This document shows positions 35,566 through 47,079 of a DNA stretch of 64,000 nt, piece after piece. Numbering within the stretch: the stretch's first letter is position 1; every line of letters starts with the position of its first letter. The DNA is from Amphichorda felina (taxonomy: Eukaryota > Ascomycota > Sordariomycetes > Hypocreales > Bionectriaceae). The stretch spans positions 25,198-89,197 of the forward strand of contig JAEMHR010000115.1 of NCBI GenBank assembly GCA_016490725.1. Reading direction: 5' to 3'. A program made the translations under genes and the position numbers. The notes below the pieces were generated by a model that saw nothing but the letters and a program-made list of their open reading frames with translations, did not search any database and was not told where the DNA came from.

Positions 35566-36088
35566 TCTTGGGCGTCCAAGTCCTGTTGAAGCTCAAGTGA
35601 AGGCGAGGCTATCTCACGACTCCCCTTGGCGGATATCAACAATGATAATCACAGTCCACTAGTGGTGAACCTGGAGTTGATGGAGTCAATGAGACGCAGC
35701 AGCCCGTGTTATTCCCGTCATGCGCGGTCGGGAGTCTGGAATCCGATTGGTCAGATGTTGGATCCCCCGCAAATGCCGTTCCGAACGGGTTAGGGTTACC
35801 AGGACCGGGACCGGGAACGGGACCGGATGTTAGACTGTCAAGCATCTCCGAATCCCCAGGCTTGGCCATGATGAAATAATTGCAGGGGAGTCGGAATCTC
35901 CAAGGCTCCAGGATACTAGCGGTAGGGCCGCCATTGGGTTCAGGAGTGGCAGATTGTCTTAGTCCTAATACCTCGAACACGGCAGACACTTAGGACAAGA
36001 TAGTACTATTATTGTCTGACTTATAGTACTACGGTTACACGCCCGAGTATTGAACCGCGTTTTTCGAATTCAACTATAGTGTTGCATA
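35566..36088. promoter_or_regulatory. Divergent promoter region, DUF3500 / FAH-family genes
   Basis: A 523-bp region between two divergent start codons. It includes a GGGACCGGGAACGGGACCGG purine/pyrimidine-biased stretch near 35807. No specific binding site is claimed. Confidence 0.5.
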
Positions 36089-37282
36089 ATGGCCATCCCC
36101 CAATTCAAGCGTATGTCATCTGGTTCCTATTTTTTGCTTATGGAAGCTGCCATGCTAATGAATCTCCCCAGGTCTCATTCGCTTTGTCCCGCGATCAGAC
36201 AGCAGCAAGATCCTCATCGGACAGCCGGTCAGCGATGGCATTGACGTCGGCCTAGCCCTCTTCAAAGGGCAAGAAGTGCAGGCTGAGGTGTTCTCTGGAT
36301 CTTCCGTCCTCAGCCCCGAGGAGTCGACCGGGGCCACCGAGACGGTCGAGAGAATCCTCTCGCCGCTGGCTCAGAGCGAGGTTGGGACAATCCGGTGCAT
36401 CGGCCTCAACGCAAGTCGCAACTCCATTTTCATATCAATGCAAAACTGACCTCTAACAACACTCCTTTCGCAGTATCGACAGCATGCCCAAGAGGTCGGA
36501 CTGCCGCTGCCCTCGATCCCGACCCTCTTCCTGTCAGCATCAATCCAATCCCTCTTGCTATGCGGTCCAACTTCATCACTAACCACCTCTCATAGGAAGC
36601 CCAGCTCTGCCCTAGGCGACCCGTGGCCCACGCCCACGCTTCTCCCCAAGCTCACGCAGGCGGACGACTGTGGCGACTACGAGTCCGAGCTCGGCATTGT
36701 CATCGGGAAGGCAGCCAAGGACGTCAGCGAGGACGAGGCCATGGACTATGTGCTAGGTTACACCGCATGCAATGATGTCTCAAGCCGGTCTAGCCAGTTT
36801 GCGCAGAGCCAGTGGTGTTTCTCCAAGGGATTTGACGGATCCTGTCCAATGGGTGAGATCTGTCTTAAATCTACTGCGCTCATGTAACATACGGGGGTAT
36901 AGGAAACTAACAAGTTTAGGACCTACCCTGGTATCTCCATCTGTCATTCCTGACGCTTCGAAACTGCACATACGTGGTATCAAGAACAGCACGGTTCTGC
37001 AAGATTGTGGTACCGAGTAAGTCGAACTAAGCCAGATCTGCCTTGCCTTGAAGCGAGCTAACGGGGCTGGATAGTGATCTCATCTTCAGCATTCCCAAGC
37101 TAGTATCGTTCCTCTCCCAAGGTACTACTTTGCCGGCTGGCACCTTGATCATCACCGGGACACCCGCCGGTGTCGGCACTGGCAAGGACCCCAAGGTTAC
37201 CCTACAGAAAGGGGATACATTCATGGTGGAAATCCTGCCGCACATCGGCACTCTGGTCAATGTGTTTGAAAATGAGGAGTGA
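36089..37282 (+). CDS. Fumarylacetoacetate hydrolase (FAH) family enzyme
   Basis: Six exons (36089-36110, 36172-36410, 36474-36532, 36596-36852, 36920-37016, 37075-37282) give 293 aa. The FAH fold is visible: RCIGLNYRQHAQEVGLP, the metal-ligand pair in DYESELGIVIGK, the Asp/Lys region NDVSSRSSQFAQSQWCFSKG and the closing TGTPAGVGTGKDP. This branch includes acylpyruvate/fumarylpyruvate hydrolases and oxaloacetate decarboxylases, which cleave or decarboxylate beta-diketo acids with Mg2+. Intron 2 has a GC donor (GCAAGT) placed exactly at the conserved GLN|YRQ site. The neighbouring monooxygenase makes an aromatic-ring catabolic role likely. The exact substrate cannot be read from sequence. Confidence 0.88.
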
Positions 37283-37458
37283 TGTGGGGAATCGTGGCCT
37301 TAAACAGCCTCCAAATACTTACATCATACATGTATTCTACATTGACGAGGGCCTGATGTTTTCAGCTCGAATTCGAATTCCTCGGTGGCTGATGGACAAA
37401 GTATCCCATTTGAGCTTCTAGTCCCGTCTATGAAATGACTCCCATGAGCTCCTCTAAA

Positions 37459-37941
37459 TCAACCCAGAAGCACCTGAATTTGCTCGACCAGATGCTCGAC
37501 AACACCGGCAGGCCCCCTCTCCACCTGCAAGCCATGGGGAAGTGCATACGTCTTGATGTCCGGGATGATGGACCCCGCAGTCGCGCGCATCTCCGTGCTC
37601 TCCTCCAGCGTCCACATGGACGCGCAAAACTAGTCATAAATTAATCCCAGCTCGACTAGACTCCCCTCGGATATATGAAAAAAAAGAGGACTCACGAGGA
37701 TATCTGGCTTGAACTCGCGAACCTTGGCCTCGACTTCCTCCTTGCCTAGGATAAACTCTCAGTAACAGCCATGGCGGTTGAACCCACAGTGGGAGAGCTC
37801 ACCGATGCAGTTTGCAACGTAGTCAATCGTGTATTTGTCCTTGAGCTCCTCGGCCACTTGTCCGATGATCATCTTGGCCCTTTCGGGGGCGTTGTTGACG
37901 GTGACTAGCCTGTAAGGGCCCTTGGGTGTCGGAGAGGCCAT
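37459..37941 (-). CDS. Unrecognised small alpha/beta protein (119 aa)
   Basis: Three exons (37941-37803, 37745-37696, 37629-37459) with good GTGAG donors and TAG acceptors give 119 aa ending at TGA. It starts MASPTPKGPYRLVTVNNAPE. Alternating strands and helices (PYRLVTV, then ERAKMIIGQVAEELKD, YTIDYVAN, EEVEAKVREFKP, DILFCASMW) resemble a CheY-like or Rossmann-type nucleotide/ligand fold. HGLQVERGPAGVVEHLVEQI closes the protein. I do not recognise a family. It lies between the FAH enzyme (convergent) and the FAD monooxygenase (divergent, 772 bp), so it belongs to the same neighbourhood and may act in the same pathway. Confidence 0.72.
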
Positions 37942-38713
37942 GTCGGCGATGGAGTAGGCTGTCAGTAGCACACGGCTGTGGATATTGCAACAGGAGTTCC
38001 CAGGGACAGGGAATTGGAAATAGTATAAGGTGGAATTCAGACGGTTAGGAGAGTCGAGCAGAGCCACTGGGAGGTGAGAATACATGTACTAATAGCTCCG
38101 GTACAGCCAACACTACCGGGCCGGCGGCACCATCAACAACACCCATGGTGAACCCATGAGATATCCGCAGTCATGATTCATCATCTGTACCTATTCATGA
38201 TCAATGTTCCATTCCCCAGATTCCCCACCCAAGTGCCCAGTCCAACGAGCCCAATAGTCCACGATCCACACTGAGGGGAACCGGTTGACTTCGCCATGAT
38301 TGGTCGGAACGCATGGGAGCGCTTCCGCTGCGGGACGGCCTCTCGTCTCTACCGCCATCTATTGTGACCTGTGAGACTATCATGTCTAGCACTGGTTCCA
38401 GTGTTTGCGGGGTGAAGCGCCGGAGATTGCGGCGTCGAAATGCCGCAGTCAATCGCCGACGCCGGGTGCGGGAAGCGGTTCCTTTGCCGTGCCATGTGTT
38501 ACCATGTATGTACAGATTACTATACTATGTATCAGAGCCAGCTTGACCGTTTCGTGCTTGCAGTCTCCCGTGGGCCCAGGCTAAATTGGGGTTGAGCAGA
38601 CTTCAAAGTTCGTGCGAGGTACATCGTGGCCACCCATCTCATCCCCCGTATTTCTCCAGAACACCCCCAACACCCAATTGCACCGCCTCCAGACCAGCCT
38701 TCTATAGACAACA
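37942..38713. promoter_or_regulatory. Divergent promoter region, small protein / FAD monooxygenase
   Basis: A 772-bp region between divergent start codons. No coding content is supported. Confidence 0.5.
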
Positions 38714-40159
38714 ATGGCCGATCCGACAACCATGCGCGTCGCCATTGTTGGCGCTGGTATGCTGCCAATTTCTCAATCCCCCCTTCACTGACCAGCGATA
38801 ATGACAAGACATCCTAGGCATGGGCGGTCTCTGCACCGCGCTAGCATTGGCCAAGAAAGGTTTCAAAGACATACAGGTATACGAGACTGCCTCGAACCTC
38901 GGCTTCGTTGGCGCCGGCATCCAGCTCGCGCCCAACCTCGTGCGCATCCTCAAGCGTCTAGACTGCTGGGACGGCATAGAGGCCGAGGCGAACGAGGTCC
39001 TCGAGACAAGCATCAGAAGTGCGATCCCACCCTGGCCATCACAGGCAACAAGGACGCATTCACTGACAGCATCGTCGCAGACGGCGCCACCAACGAGGAA
39101 CTGACACACGTCCATATGCCTGACATCCGGGCCAAGTACGGCCACCCTCATTGCACAGGCCACCGGGCCACGCTGGCAGGAGGACTGTACGAGGCGTGCC
39201 AGAAGCAACCGGCCGTCAAGTTCCACTTCGGCTGCGCCCTGCAGAGCATCGACTCCTTCTCCCCGGAGCCGGCCATGACGGTCCAGCCCCGCGACGGCGA
39301 AGCCTACCAGGTCAAGGCCGACGTCATCATCGCCGCCGACGGCATCAAGTCCCTCGCGCGCGAGGCCCTGCTCGAGCGCATGGGCACGTCCATGACCGTC
39401 GAGGACACGGGCCAGGCGGCCTACCGCATCCTCCTGCCGCGCGAGAAGATGGCCTCGGACCCGGAGATGATGGCCCTCCTCGACAGCAACCAGGTCACGC
39501 GCTGGATCGGCGAGAAGCGCCACTGGATCGCCTACCCCATCGCGTCGCGCACCATCTACAACATGTCGTCGGTCCAGCCCGACACGCGCTTCGCCGCCGC
39601 GCCCTCGGCCACCTACACCACGCGCGGGTCCAAGGACGCCATGCTGGGCGTCTTCGCCGACTTCTGCCCGCTGGTCCGCCGCATGCTCGCCCTCGTCCCG
39701 GACGGCGAGGTCTGCGAGTGGAGGCTGCGCGTGCACCGCCCGCTGCCCAGCTGGGTGGCCGGGTCGGTGGCGCTGGCCGGCGACGCGTGCCACCCGACGC
39801 TGCCGCACCTGAACCAGGGCGCCGCGCAGGCCATCGAGGACGCGGCGGTGCTGGCCGAGGTGCTCTCGCGGGCGCCGGCCGTGGCGGCGGATGCGGTCGC
39901 CCGGTGCCTCCGGGTGTACGAGCTGGTGCGCAGGGATCGCGCGACGACGCTGGTGGACCTGGCGGCCGAGTCGGGGCGGACGCTGCATCTTGGTGAGGGC
40001 AGGGCCAAGGAGGAGCGGGATAGGCAGTTTGCCGAGGCCAAGGCGAAGGGCAAGGTGCCGGACAAGTGGGCGTCGCCGGATATCCAGGCCATGATCTACT
40101 CCCATGACTGCATGGAGGTTGCGGCGGCCAAGTTTGAGGAGCTGTACCGGGGTCTGTGA
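38714..40159 (+). CDS. FAD-dependent monooxygenase, salicylate-hydroxylase-like
   Basis: Three exons (38714-38756, 38818-39018, 39081-40159), 440 aa. An apparent frame change near 39018 is a 62-bp intron (GTGCGA donor, CACTGAC branch, CGCAG acceptor); splicing gives LETSIRNGATNEELTHV. The FAD-binding motif VAIVGAGMGGL is split by intron 1. The DG motif is ADVIIAADGIKS (about 160-170) and the second FAD motif is LAGDACHPTLPHLNQGA (about 312-328). This is the class A flavoprotein hydroxylase layout used to hydroxylate or decarboxylatively hydroxylate aromatic acids with NAD(P)H and O2. Family members also act in secondary metabolism. The protein is probably cytosolic. The FAH-family neighbour suggests a ring-degradation sequence. 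Confidence 0.9.
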
Positions 40160-40212
40160 GTTGGATATGGGAGTAGATACTGATGGGTATAGAGTCATGG
40201 AGTCGGAATACA

Positions 40213-42759
40213 TCATATAAGACCAGTTGCATCAAAGTCGCTGACCCCCAGCTGCAGGCCAAAGGAGTCTGCGTTGAAGAGGTACTGGAAATCCACATCT
40301 CCAAACCATTCAACAGCCGTATTCCCTAAAAAGTCGGCGCCATCGTGGACGTCTTGGCTGGGATTGGGCACAACTGAGGCTGTCGAAAAGTCCCCGGATC
40401 GATCGGTTCCCGGATCAGCCTGTGCGCTGGAGTGGCTATTCATTGTAGACGTGGGACCTGGGAACACGTTAGGGCTTGAATATATCCTCACTGTATGATA
40501 CGGATAGTAGCATACCGGCACTTGTGAGGAATGTGAGGTGGCGATGCAGACAGCGGTGGGCCTTGACGCTCATGGCACTGGAGACTCCAATCGCCTTGAG
40601 CGTGTCCAGAAACTCCTGCAGCGTGTATTCCAGCTCGGAGCTTTCCATGCCCAGGGCAATGAAGCTAGCCTGAGGGCTCTTTGATGCCACCCAGAAGCCA
40701 AACAGATGAAGAGATAGTGTCAGTGCTAATTTTCTCCCGTCAGTAAAAGTACACATTCAACTTCAGCCGCCTCATAGTACCTACCAGCGTAATTGCACGT
40801 CCACCATATGGGATTGGACTTGAGGAAACTTCTATTGTACTGGAGCATGCCGCGTATGAGGTGATGCAGCCCTGTAACAGCGGCAAAGTCGCTCTTGAGC
40901 AGGGACGTCACGCTGTCCTGCAGGACGGTGCAGGCTACCTCGCTGGACCCGCCGGTGGCCAGCTCGAGAACATGCATCAGTAACGAGCCGTGGATGAGAA
41001 TCGCGGTTCGGTAATAGAACATTGATGTCAAGATCCTGTTGCGCTCGGAATCAAACGTGCTCTGGTCCCAGGAACTAAAGTCGACGCTGGTTCCAATCGG
41101 GCCTGCAGGCATATTGGTACGGCGCCAGCTCTCGAGGCGTAATGAGAGCTGGAGTGTCTTTGAGATGAGGTCTGCCAGAGGAAGACGCGTGGAGGTGCTG
41201 ATATTCGAGTCGTAGATGGAATCCAAGGCAACGCCCATGATTTCGTGTAGTGAGCTACAGTCTTGTCAGCAGTGAAGTGGGCATCGCGGCATGAAATCAG
41301 ACCCACGTGATGTTGCGAAAGTAGGTCAGATTCTCCCTCGAATATGACATCTCGACGGTCCTGTTCTGGCCCGTCGCATCCAGGTAGTCTCCAATATCGT
41401 CGCGCACGTGTTGCACGGGGATCAGGCAAGGCTGTCCCAGTGCTGAGCTGAGCATCCGATCCTGGTTCACCACGGCGAACCAGAGCCGCGCTCGAATCTC
41501 CTTCTCGCGCACGCTGACAAACTCGTAGAGAAAAGTGGCATGGATGCCGAGGTGGTATGACGTCTTGACTGCCAGGGCGTGCGTTGTCAGGCTCTCGGTT
41601 GAGCGCTGGCTGTTTTGTTGGTAAATGCTCAGAAGCATCAGCGACTGGACTGAGATATTGTAAGCACAGGCCCCGCGTGGGATAAAGATTAGATTTGGAT
41701 GCTTACGTAGTTCTAGACTTGAGACGTACGTCGTCTTGGGGTCAAGCAGACGCAGGGTACGGCGGTAGAAGGGCTCCGGCGATCCTTCGTCCAGAGTCGA
41801 CAGCGCATGGGCAAAGACGATGCTGAGCAACGGGCGCAAGGATCGCGTCGACGGCTCGTCCCGCGAGTTCCGTAGGACCTTGTCGAGCCCCGCCAAAAGG
41901 CCTGGCTCTGTAAGGTAGGGCAGCGTAGCGCCGACAGTGTCGAAGAATCGCGAGATCCACCTCACGGCCGTGCCTCGGTCCGGCATCAGCGACTTATCCG
42001 TATCCTTGTCGTGATGAGTCTTGACAGAGGAGGACGGCGGTATGGGAAGCTGTGCAGGGCCACGGGTGTCGCGTCCCGGCCATAGGGGCTCTTTGTATAG
42101 GTGGCTGCTGCGATGTCCCATATTGGCGATACTCGCCGTGAGTGACCAGAACACAGCGTGGTTCGAGGAGGATCCTAAGATGAGATTTGTCAGGCCCCAA
42201 TATTGCCATCTCTCCAGCTCTCCACTCACCGAAATAGCACATGTACCCCGACGAGGGGTGGTCAAAGACGCCAGCAGCGAGAACATCGACGGGAGACTCG
42301 TGAGCCGACGCCGCACGGGAGGGATCCTCGCTGTTGACGTCGAGGGAGACGTGGTTGTCAGGACGCAGCTGGTCCCGACGCCCACCATCCTCAGCATCTC
42401 CTTCGCCGCCACTCTCGCCAACAGAGCGAGACTGAGGCCTTCCCGTGGCAGCAGCAAGCTGCGCCTCCAGCTCCCTGACCCTGTTCCTCAGGTCCAGGTT
42501 GGCGCGCTGCTCGGTGCGACGGTCCAGGCGCTTGTCGCGGCCGCTCTCCGAGTAGACGCAGTCCACGCGCAGCCTGGCGCAGCGCTCACACGTGGGAGAC
42601 TTGCCATCGCACTGAGGGGCAAGTATCAGTATTGCGTAGGCCCATCCGAGGGTCAGGAGGGCTGCTCACCTTGGACTTGGTCTGCCGGCAATTGTTGCAG
42701 GCGATGGATGCGCGGGGCCGCCTGGTCAGAGGGCGCCTGACTCGCTCAATGGGGTCCAT
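40213..42759 (-). CDS. Zn2Cys6 transcription factor
   Basis: Six exons (42759-42670, 42611-42230, 42174-41307, 41254-40785, 40725-40516, 40457-40213), 754 aa. The zinc cluster is CNNCRQTKSKCDGKSPTCERC (residues about 22-42), interrupted by intron 1. A coiled coil follows (RRTEQRANLDLRNRVRELEA). The regulatory domain includes AVRWISRFFDTVGATLPYL and SYHLGIHATFLYEFVSVREK. A 57-bp segment at 41706-41650 starts GTAAGC, ends CTCAG, is in frame and free of stops, so it may be a sixth intron or be retained (735 versus 754 aa). The stop codon lies only 53 bp from that of the convergent monooxygenase. It is a likely local regulator of the cluster. Confidence 0.87.
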
Positions 42760-43440
42760 CTGGAACTACAGAGCCCGAGGGCGAGTCTGGCAGATATATT
42801 CCATGTGCGCGATGCGGGACTGATGGATGCGACGGTGGCAGGCGTGAAAGGCACCGTGATGGGCGGAGGTTGATGAAGGAGAAGATCATCTTGGCTGTGC
42901 CTCAGCCTCCATCAAAGGCTGTGGGGTAACATCTCCAGTTCTCCACTCGCTTAGTTGGGGAAGCGCCAAGTCTCCCTACATGGACCTACCCTAGGTTGTG
43001 TTGTATTCCAATGCCAATAAGTACCATTTGACGCGATTGATTTCTCCATTGGGAGTTGCAATGCCAGGGTTTGAAGGTGCCATGGAACCATCTTAGCCAT
43101 TCGGATGCTGGCATGTACAACTTCATTCTCTCGTGGAGCAAGTTTGCGTTATGGCGATGGAAGCTGTGTGCCTGGATTGCAGCCGGCTTTTACGGCGCGG
43201 AATGCGAGTGGTTGGAGACGATACGCTCCAGGTCTACGCGCTTCGGCCCTGGACGTCGGTTCAACATGAAAGAAAACGGGTATGCTGCTGTTGCCGGGAG
43301 GCCTGATTGCGAATGAGCGTTTATGGGCGAAGCCAAGAGACGAGATCACCCCCCAGATGGAAACACCAGTCGTCGCTTAAAATATGTTCATCATTAATTC
43401 ATAATCTCTATATACGCTACAATCAAACGGTCCCTCATCC
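42760..43440. other. Intergenic region, TF promoter and malate synthase 3' flank
   Basis: No additional gene recognised. Confidence 0.6.
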
Positions 43441-45322
43441 CTACAACCTGCTTCCCTTGGTCTTCTTCGTCGTCACGTCCTCGTAGAAAAGCCTAGTCCA
43501 GCACTGTTAGCAATCCGCGCTCTCATACACACCCCAACCGCCGGCTGACAACTCACTCTGTAAGGAAGTTGGTGTAGTCCTCGCCCGTGATCTGCTTGGC
43601 GAGGTACTCGGCCGTCCTCCCGAACTTGTTGCCCGCGGGCGCCTTGGCAGCAAGGTCCCTGGTCTGCTCGTCCAGCAGCGACAGCACGAACTCCTTGGTC
43701 AGGGGCGTGCCCTCGGCGGTGCTGACGCCGTGGCGGACCCACTGCCAGAGCTGACTGCGCGAGACCTCGGCGGTAGCGGCGTCCTCCTATACACTGGTTA
43801 GCACTTCAAGGCCCTCCCTTGTCGGATCAAGGGGCTCAAGGGGCGCGACATACCATGAGGAAGTTGATGGGGCTGCACCCGATTCCACGCAGCCACGCCT
43901 CCGAGTACACCAGGCTGATATTGATATTCTTCCTGACACCCGCCAGGGTGATCTGCCCCGGGACCTTGGGATTCAGCAGGTCCGCCGCGGTGATCTGCTC
44001 GTGATGCGGCGTGCGCACGTGGATCTGGTTCGCCGTGGGCATATGCTCGTCAAACACCTCGTTGGCCAGCGCCGCCAGCGCCGGGTGCGCCACCCAGGTG
44101 CCGTCGTGGCCGGCCAGGACCTCGCGCAGCTTGTCGGCCTTGACGCTGGCCATGGCCTTGGCGTTGGCGGCCTCGTCGTTCTTGATGGGGATGACGGCGG
44201 CCATGCCGCCCATGGCGTGGACGCCGCGGCGGTGGCACGTGCTGATGAGCAGCTTGACGTAGGCCTCCATGAAGGGCACCGTCATGGTCACGTCGCTGCG
44301 GTCCGGGAGGATCATGTCGGGCCGGTTGCGGAAGATCTTGGAGAAGGTGAAGATGTAGTCCCAGCGGCCGCAGTTGAGGCCGCCGATGTGGTCGCGCAGC
44401 TCGTAGATGATCTGCGGCTGTCATTAGCTTTTGCTCTGTGTGAAGAGACTGCGGCAGATCCGACATACCTCGTCCATCTCGAAGACGGCCGTGATGGTCT
44501 CGATCAGGACAGTTCCGCGGATGGTCCCCCTCGGCATGCCGATGAAGTCCTGCGCGGCGTTGAAGACGTCGTTCCACAGCCGGGCTTCGAGATGGGACTC
44601 CATCTTGGGCAGATAGAAGTAGGGGCCCCGTCCCTGAGCGACCAGCTCCTTGGCATTGTGGAAGAAGTAGAGGCCAAAGTCGAAGAGCGAGCCAGACATG
44701 GGCTGGCCGTCGACCTGGAAATGCTCCTCGTTCAGGTGCCAGCCGCGGGTCCTGCAGATGAGGGTGGGCAGAGGCCGATCTGTGCGCAGCTTGTACTCCT
44801 TCTCGCCAATCCTGAAATCCACCTGCCGCCGGATGGCATCGTACAGGTTGATCTGGCCCTGGATCATGTTGTTCCAGGTAGGAGTCGACGAATCTATTCG
44901 AATTAGCCTCTGATTCTGGAAAGGTCGAGCGCCAACGCCCTCAGACTCTCAGAGCACCCACCTTCGAAATCGGCCATGTAGCAGCGAACGTCAGAGTTCA
45001 GGGCATTGACCACCATCTTGCGGTCCGTCGGCCCCGTAATCTCAACCCTGCGATCGACCAGGCCAGGCGCGGGAGGCGCGCCGCGCCAGTGGGGGTCATC
45101 GCGGACGGCCTTGGTGTCTGGGAGGAAGTCGGGCGTCTCGCCGGCGTCCCAGCGCTTCTGGCGCAGCTGACGCTTGAAGAGGAGCTCGCGGCGGGTGGGC
45201 TCGAAGGAGCGGTGCAGGATGGCGAGGAACTGGCATGCCTCGGGGGTGAGGATCTTGCTGGCTGACTCGTCGACGTCGGCCAGCAGGGTGATCTGCTCGG
45301 GCCGGTGTGGTTGGAGAACCAT
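43441..45322 (-). CDS. acuE: Malate synthase, glyoxysomal
   Basis: Five exons (45322-44962, 44893-44469, 44411-43854, 43786-43557, 43492-43441) sum to 541 aa, the usual length. The enzyme condenses glyoxylate with acetyl-CoA to malate in the glyoxylate cycle during growth on acetate or fatty acids. Hallmarks are DRKMVVNALNSDVRCYMADFED, a catalytic-loop Arg in LPTLICRTRGWHLNEEH, GTIRGTVLIETITAVFEMDE with the Mg2+ Glu, and LRDHIGGLNCGRWDYIF. The C-terminus is GSRL, ending in the PTS1 tripeptide SRL, so it should be imported into peroxisomes. The last exon is only 52 bp and carries the targeting signal. Confidence 0.97.
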
Positions 45323-46039
45323 GGTGGGTGGGCTGGCGTGGAAGAGCGTGTATGTGAGTGTGTGGGTGTGTTTGCTATGACGGGATATCCACGAAAAAAG
45401 GGCACGTCTATGGATGCGTCTGAACCGTTGATGGATCGCCCATAGTGACCTGGCGTCGTCTCTTATTTATCCCATCGCATGACTCGCTCGGCAAGCATCC
45501 GAGGGCGCCAACTTGGAAGCACCGGGAGGGCCACCGACGCTACCAGACTCTAATACCCCGGGTATCTATTCGGGGCTCCGGAAACCTCACGGGCCTATAG
45601 GAAGCCTCGCTACCATCACATCCACGACCACCGGCGGCCTGGACAGCCGTAGCGACCTCGGCCCAGCGTGGTCGTGGCTCCGGAACACGCCGCTGGTCCG
45701 GGACCCACTCCGGCCACCACCGGGCCGGCGAGGCCGTGAGTCACCACCTCTGGCTCAGCTACGATGGGATAGAAGGGGAAAAACAGGGTGAAGCATGATT
45801 AGGCTTTTGCATGTGGCAGATGAGGTGATGTGCAACCGTTTTTCATTTATTCAATCTTCAGTCTTGGTTGCAGCTATCCATGTGTCGTCACAAGCGAGCG
45901 ACATCCAGCGTTGTTCAGATGAGTGATATCCGGCCCGTCCAAATGAGCGACATAATAATACCAGCGCATGCAAATGAGTGACGGTTTTTGGGTCTCAACA
46001 TCGTGTTCGCAGAAATATTCCCTGGGAAATTCCTCCCCC
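45323..46039. other. Intergenic region, malate synthase promoter and THI4 3' flank
   Basis: No coding sequence supported. The acuE promoter lies here. Confidence 0.6.
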
Positions 46040-47072
46040 CTAGACAGCATTCTGCTTCTTGCGAAGGTCAAACACCTTGAGAGCCTCCTCGGCAGCCTTG
46101 ACACCGCTGAGCGCCATGGCACCAAAAGTCGGGCCTATATCCCAGTAGTCAGTACAAACAACTCCATCACAGTTGGTCCCCATCAAAAGGCAGCATACCC
46201 ATGCGGTTGGCACCGTCCACCTCGGAGAGCTCCATGCCACCGACAATCAGCCCCGGGACCACCTCGCGGGTGTTCTTGACGATGGCGTCCTCGGCCGTGT
46301 TCATGTCCAGGCCGCGCATGCCGCCCAGCTTCTCGATGCGCTGCATGCTGACGAGGCGCTTGACCGAGAAGGCGCCCATGGGCCCGTCGTGGCCCGTCGT
46401 GGAGATGACGAGCGGCGCGTTGATGGTGTTGGGGTCCATGCACGACTGGTCGTCGTGGTGCATGGCCACGAGGGTCCAGTTGGTGACGACGCCCGCGATG
46501 CGCACGCCCTCGGCGTCCCCGTCCCCGGCGGGCCGCGTGATGAGGTCCTCGACGCACGTGGCGTTGAAGAGCTTCACGTTGGGCATCTGCAGCACCTTGG
46601 ACAGCAGCGTGGACGTGAACAGCGCGGCGTGCTTGACGACGACGAAGTTGCCGTCGTCCTCGTACGGCACGCCCACCTCGCGCAGGAAGGCGTCGGCGGG
46701 CTTGCGCATGACCATGGCGGAGAAGAGCTGTCCGCCCAGCCAGGCGCCTCCGCCGGGGGCGACGCTGGCCTCGATGATGGCGATGCGCAGGTCCGGGCGG
46801 CGGCGGGCGAGGACGTAGGCGGTGCTGAGGCCGCAGGAGCCGGCGCCGATGATGACAATGTCGGACTCGGCGTGGGCGTCGAGGTCATCAAAGTAGCGGC
46901 GGGTCATGGCACGCGAGACCTGGCTCTCGCGGATGGGGGCGAAGCGGAACGTGTCCCAGTTGCCCTCCATGTCGGCGATGGAGGAGGAGGAGTTGCTCAT
47001 CTTGGGGGGGAGCTTGGCGATGACAGGCGTAGCCCGCTCAAAGGTAGGCGACGTAGCGGCGGGGGGCGTCAT
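46040..47072 (-). CDS. THI4: Thiamine thiazole synthase
   Basis: Two coding exons (47072-46199, 46134-46040), 322 aa. Thi4 makes the adenylated thiazole of thiamine from NAD+ and glycine, using an active-site cysteine of the enzyme itself as sulfur donor in a single turnover. The NAD-binding motif IVIIGAGSCGLSTAYVLARR, then EASVAPGGGAWLGGQLF and the donor Cys in MHHDDQSCMDPNTINA (about 212) are all present, so this is a suicide-type Thi4 and not the sulfide-using form. GLIVGGMELSEVDGANRMGP is the C-terminal signature. The 5'-UTR contains a TPP riboswitch, so thiamine repression through splicing is expected. Confidence 0.97.
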
Positions 47073-47079
47073 GATGGAT

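Noticed and set aside
39001..39081. Apparent frameshift in the FAD monooxygenase
   Set aside because: A normal 62-bp intron with branch site and acceptor restores the frame and joins conserved segments, so no lesion is needed.
38702..40313. Long minus-strand frames over the FAD monooxygenase
   Set aside because: Antisense shadows; the plus strand carries the FAD motifs in order.
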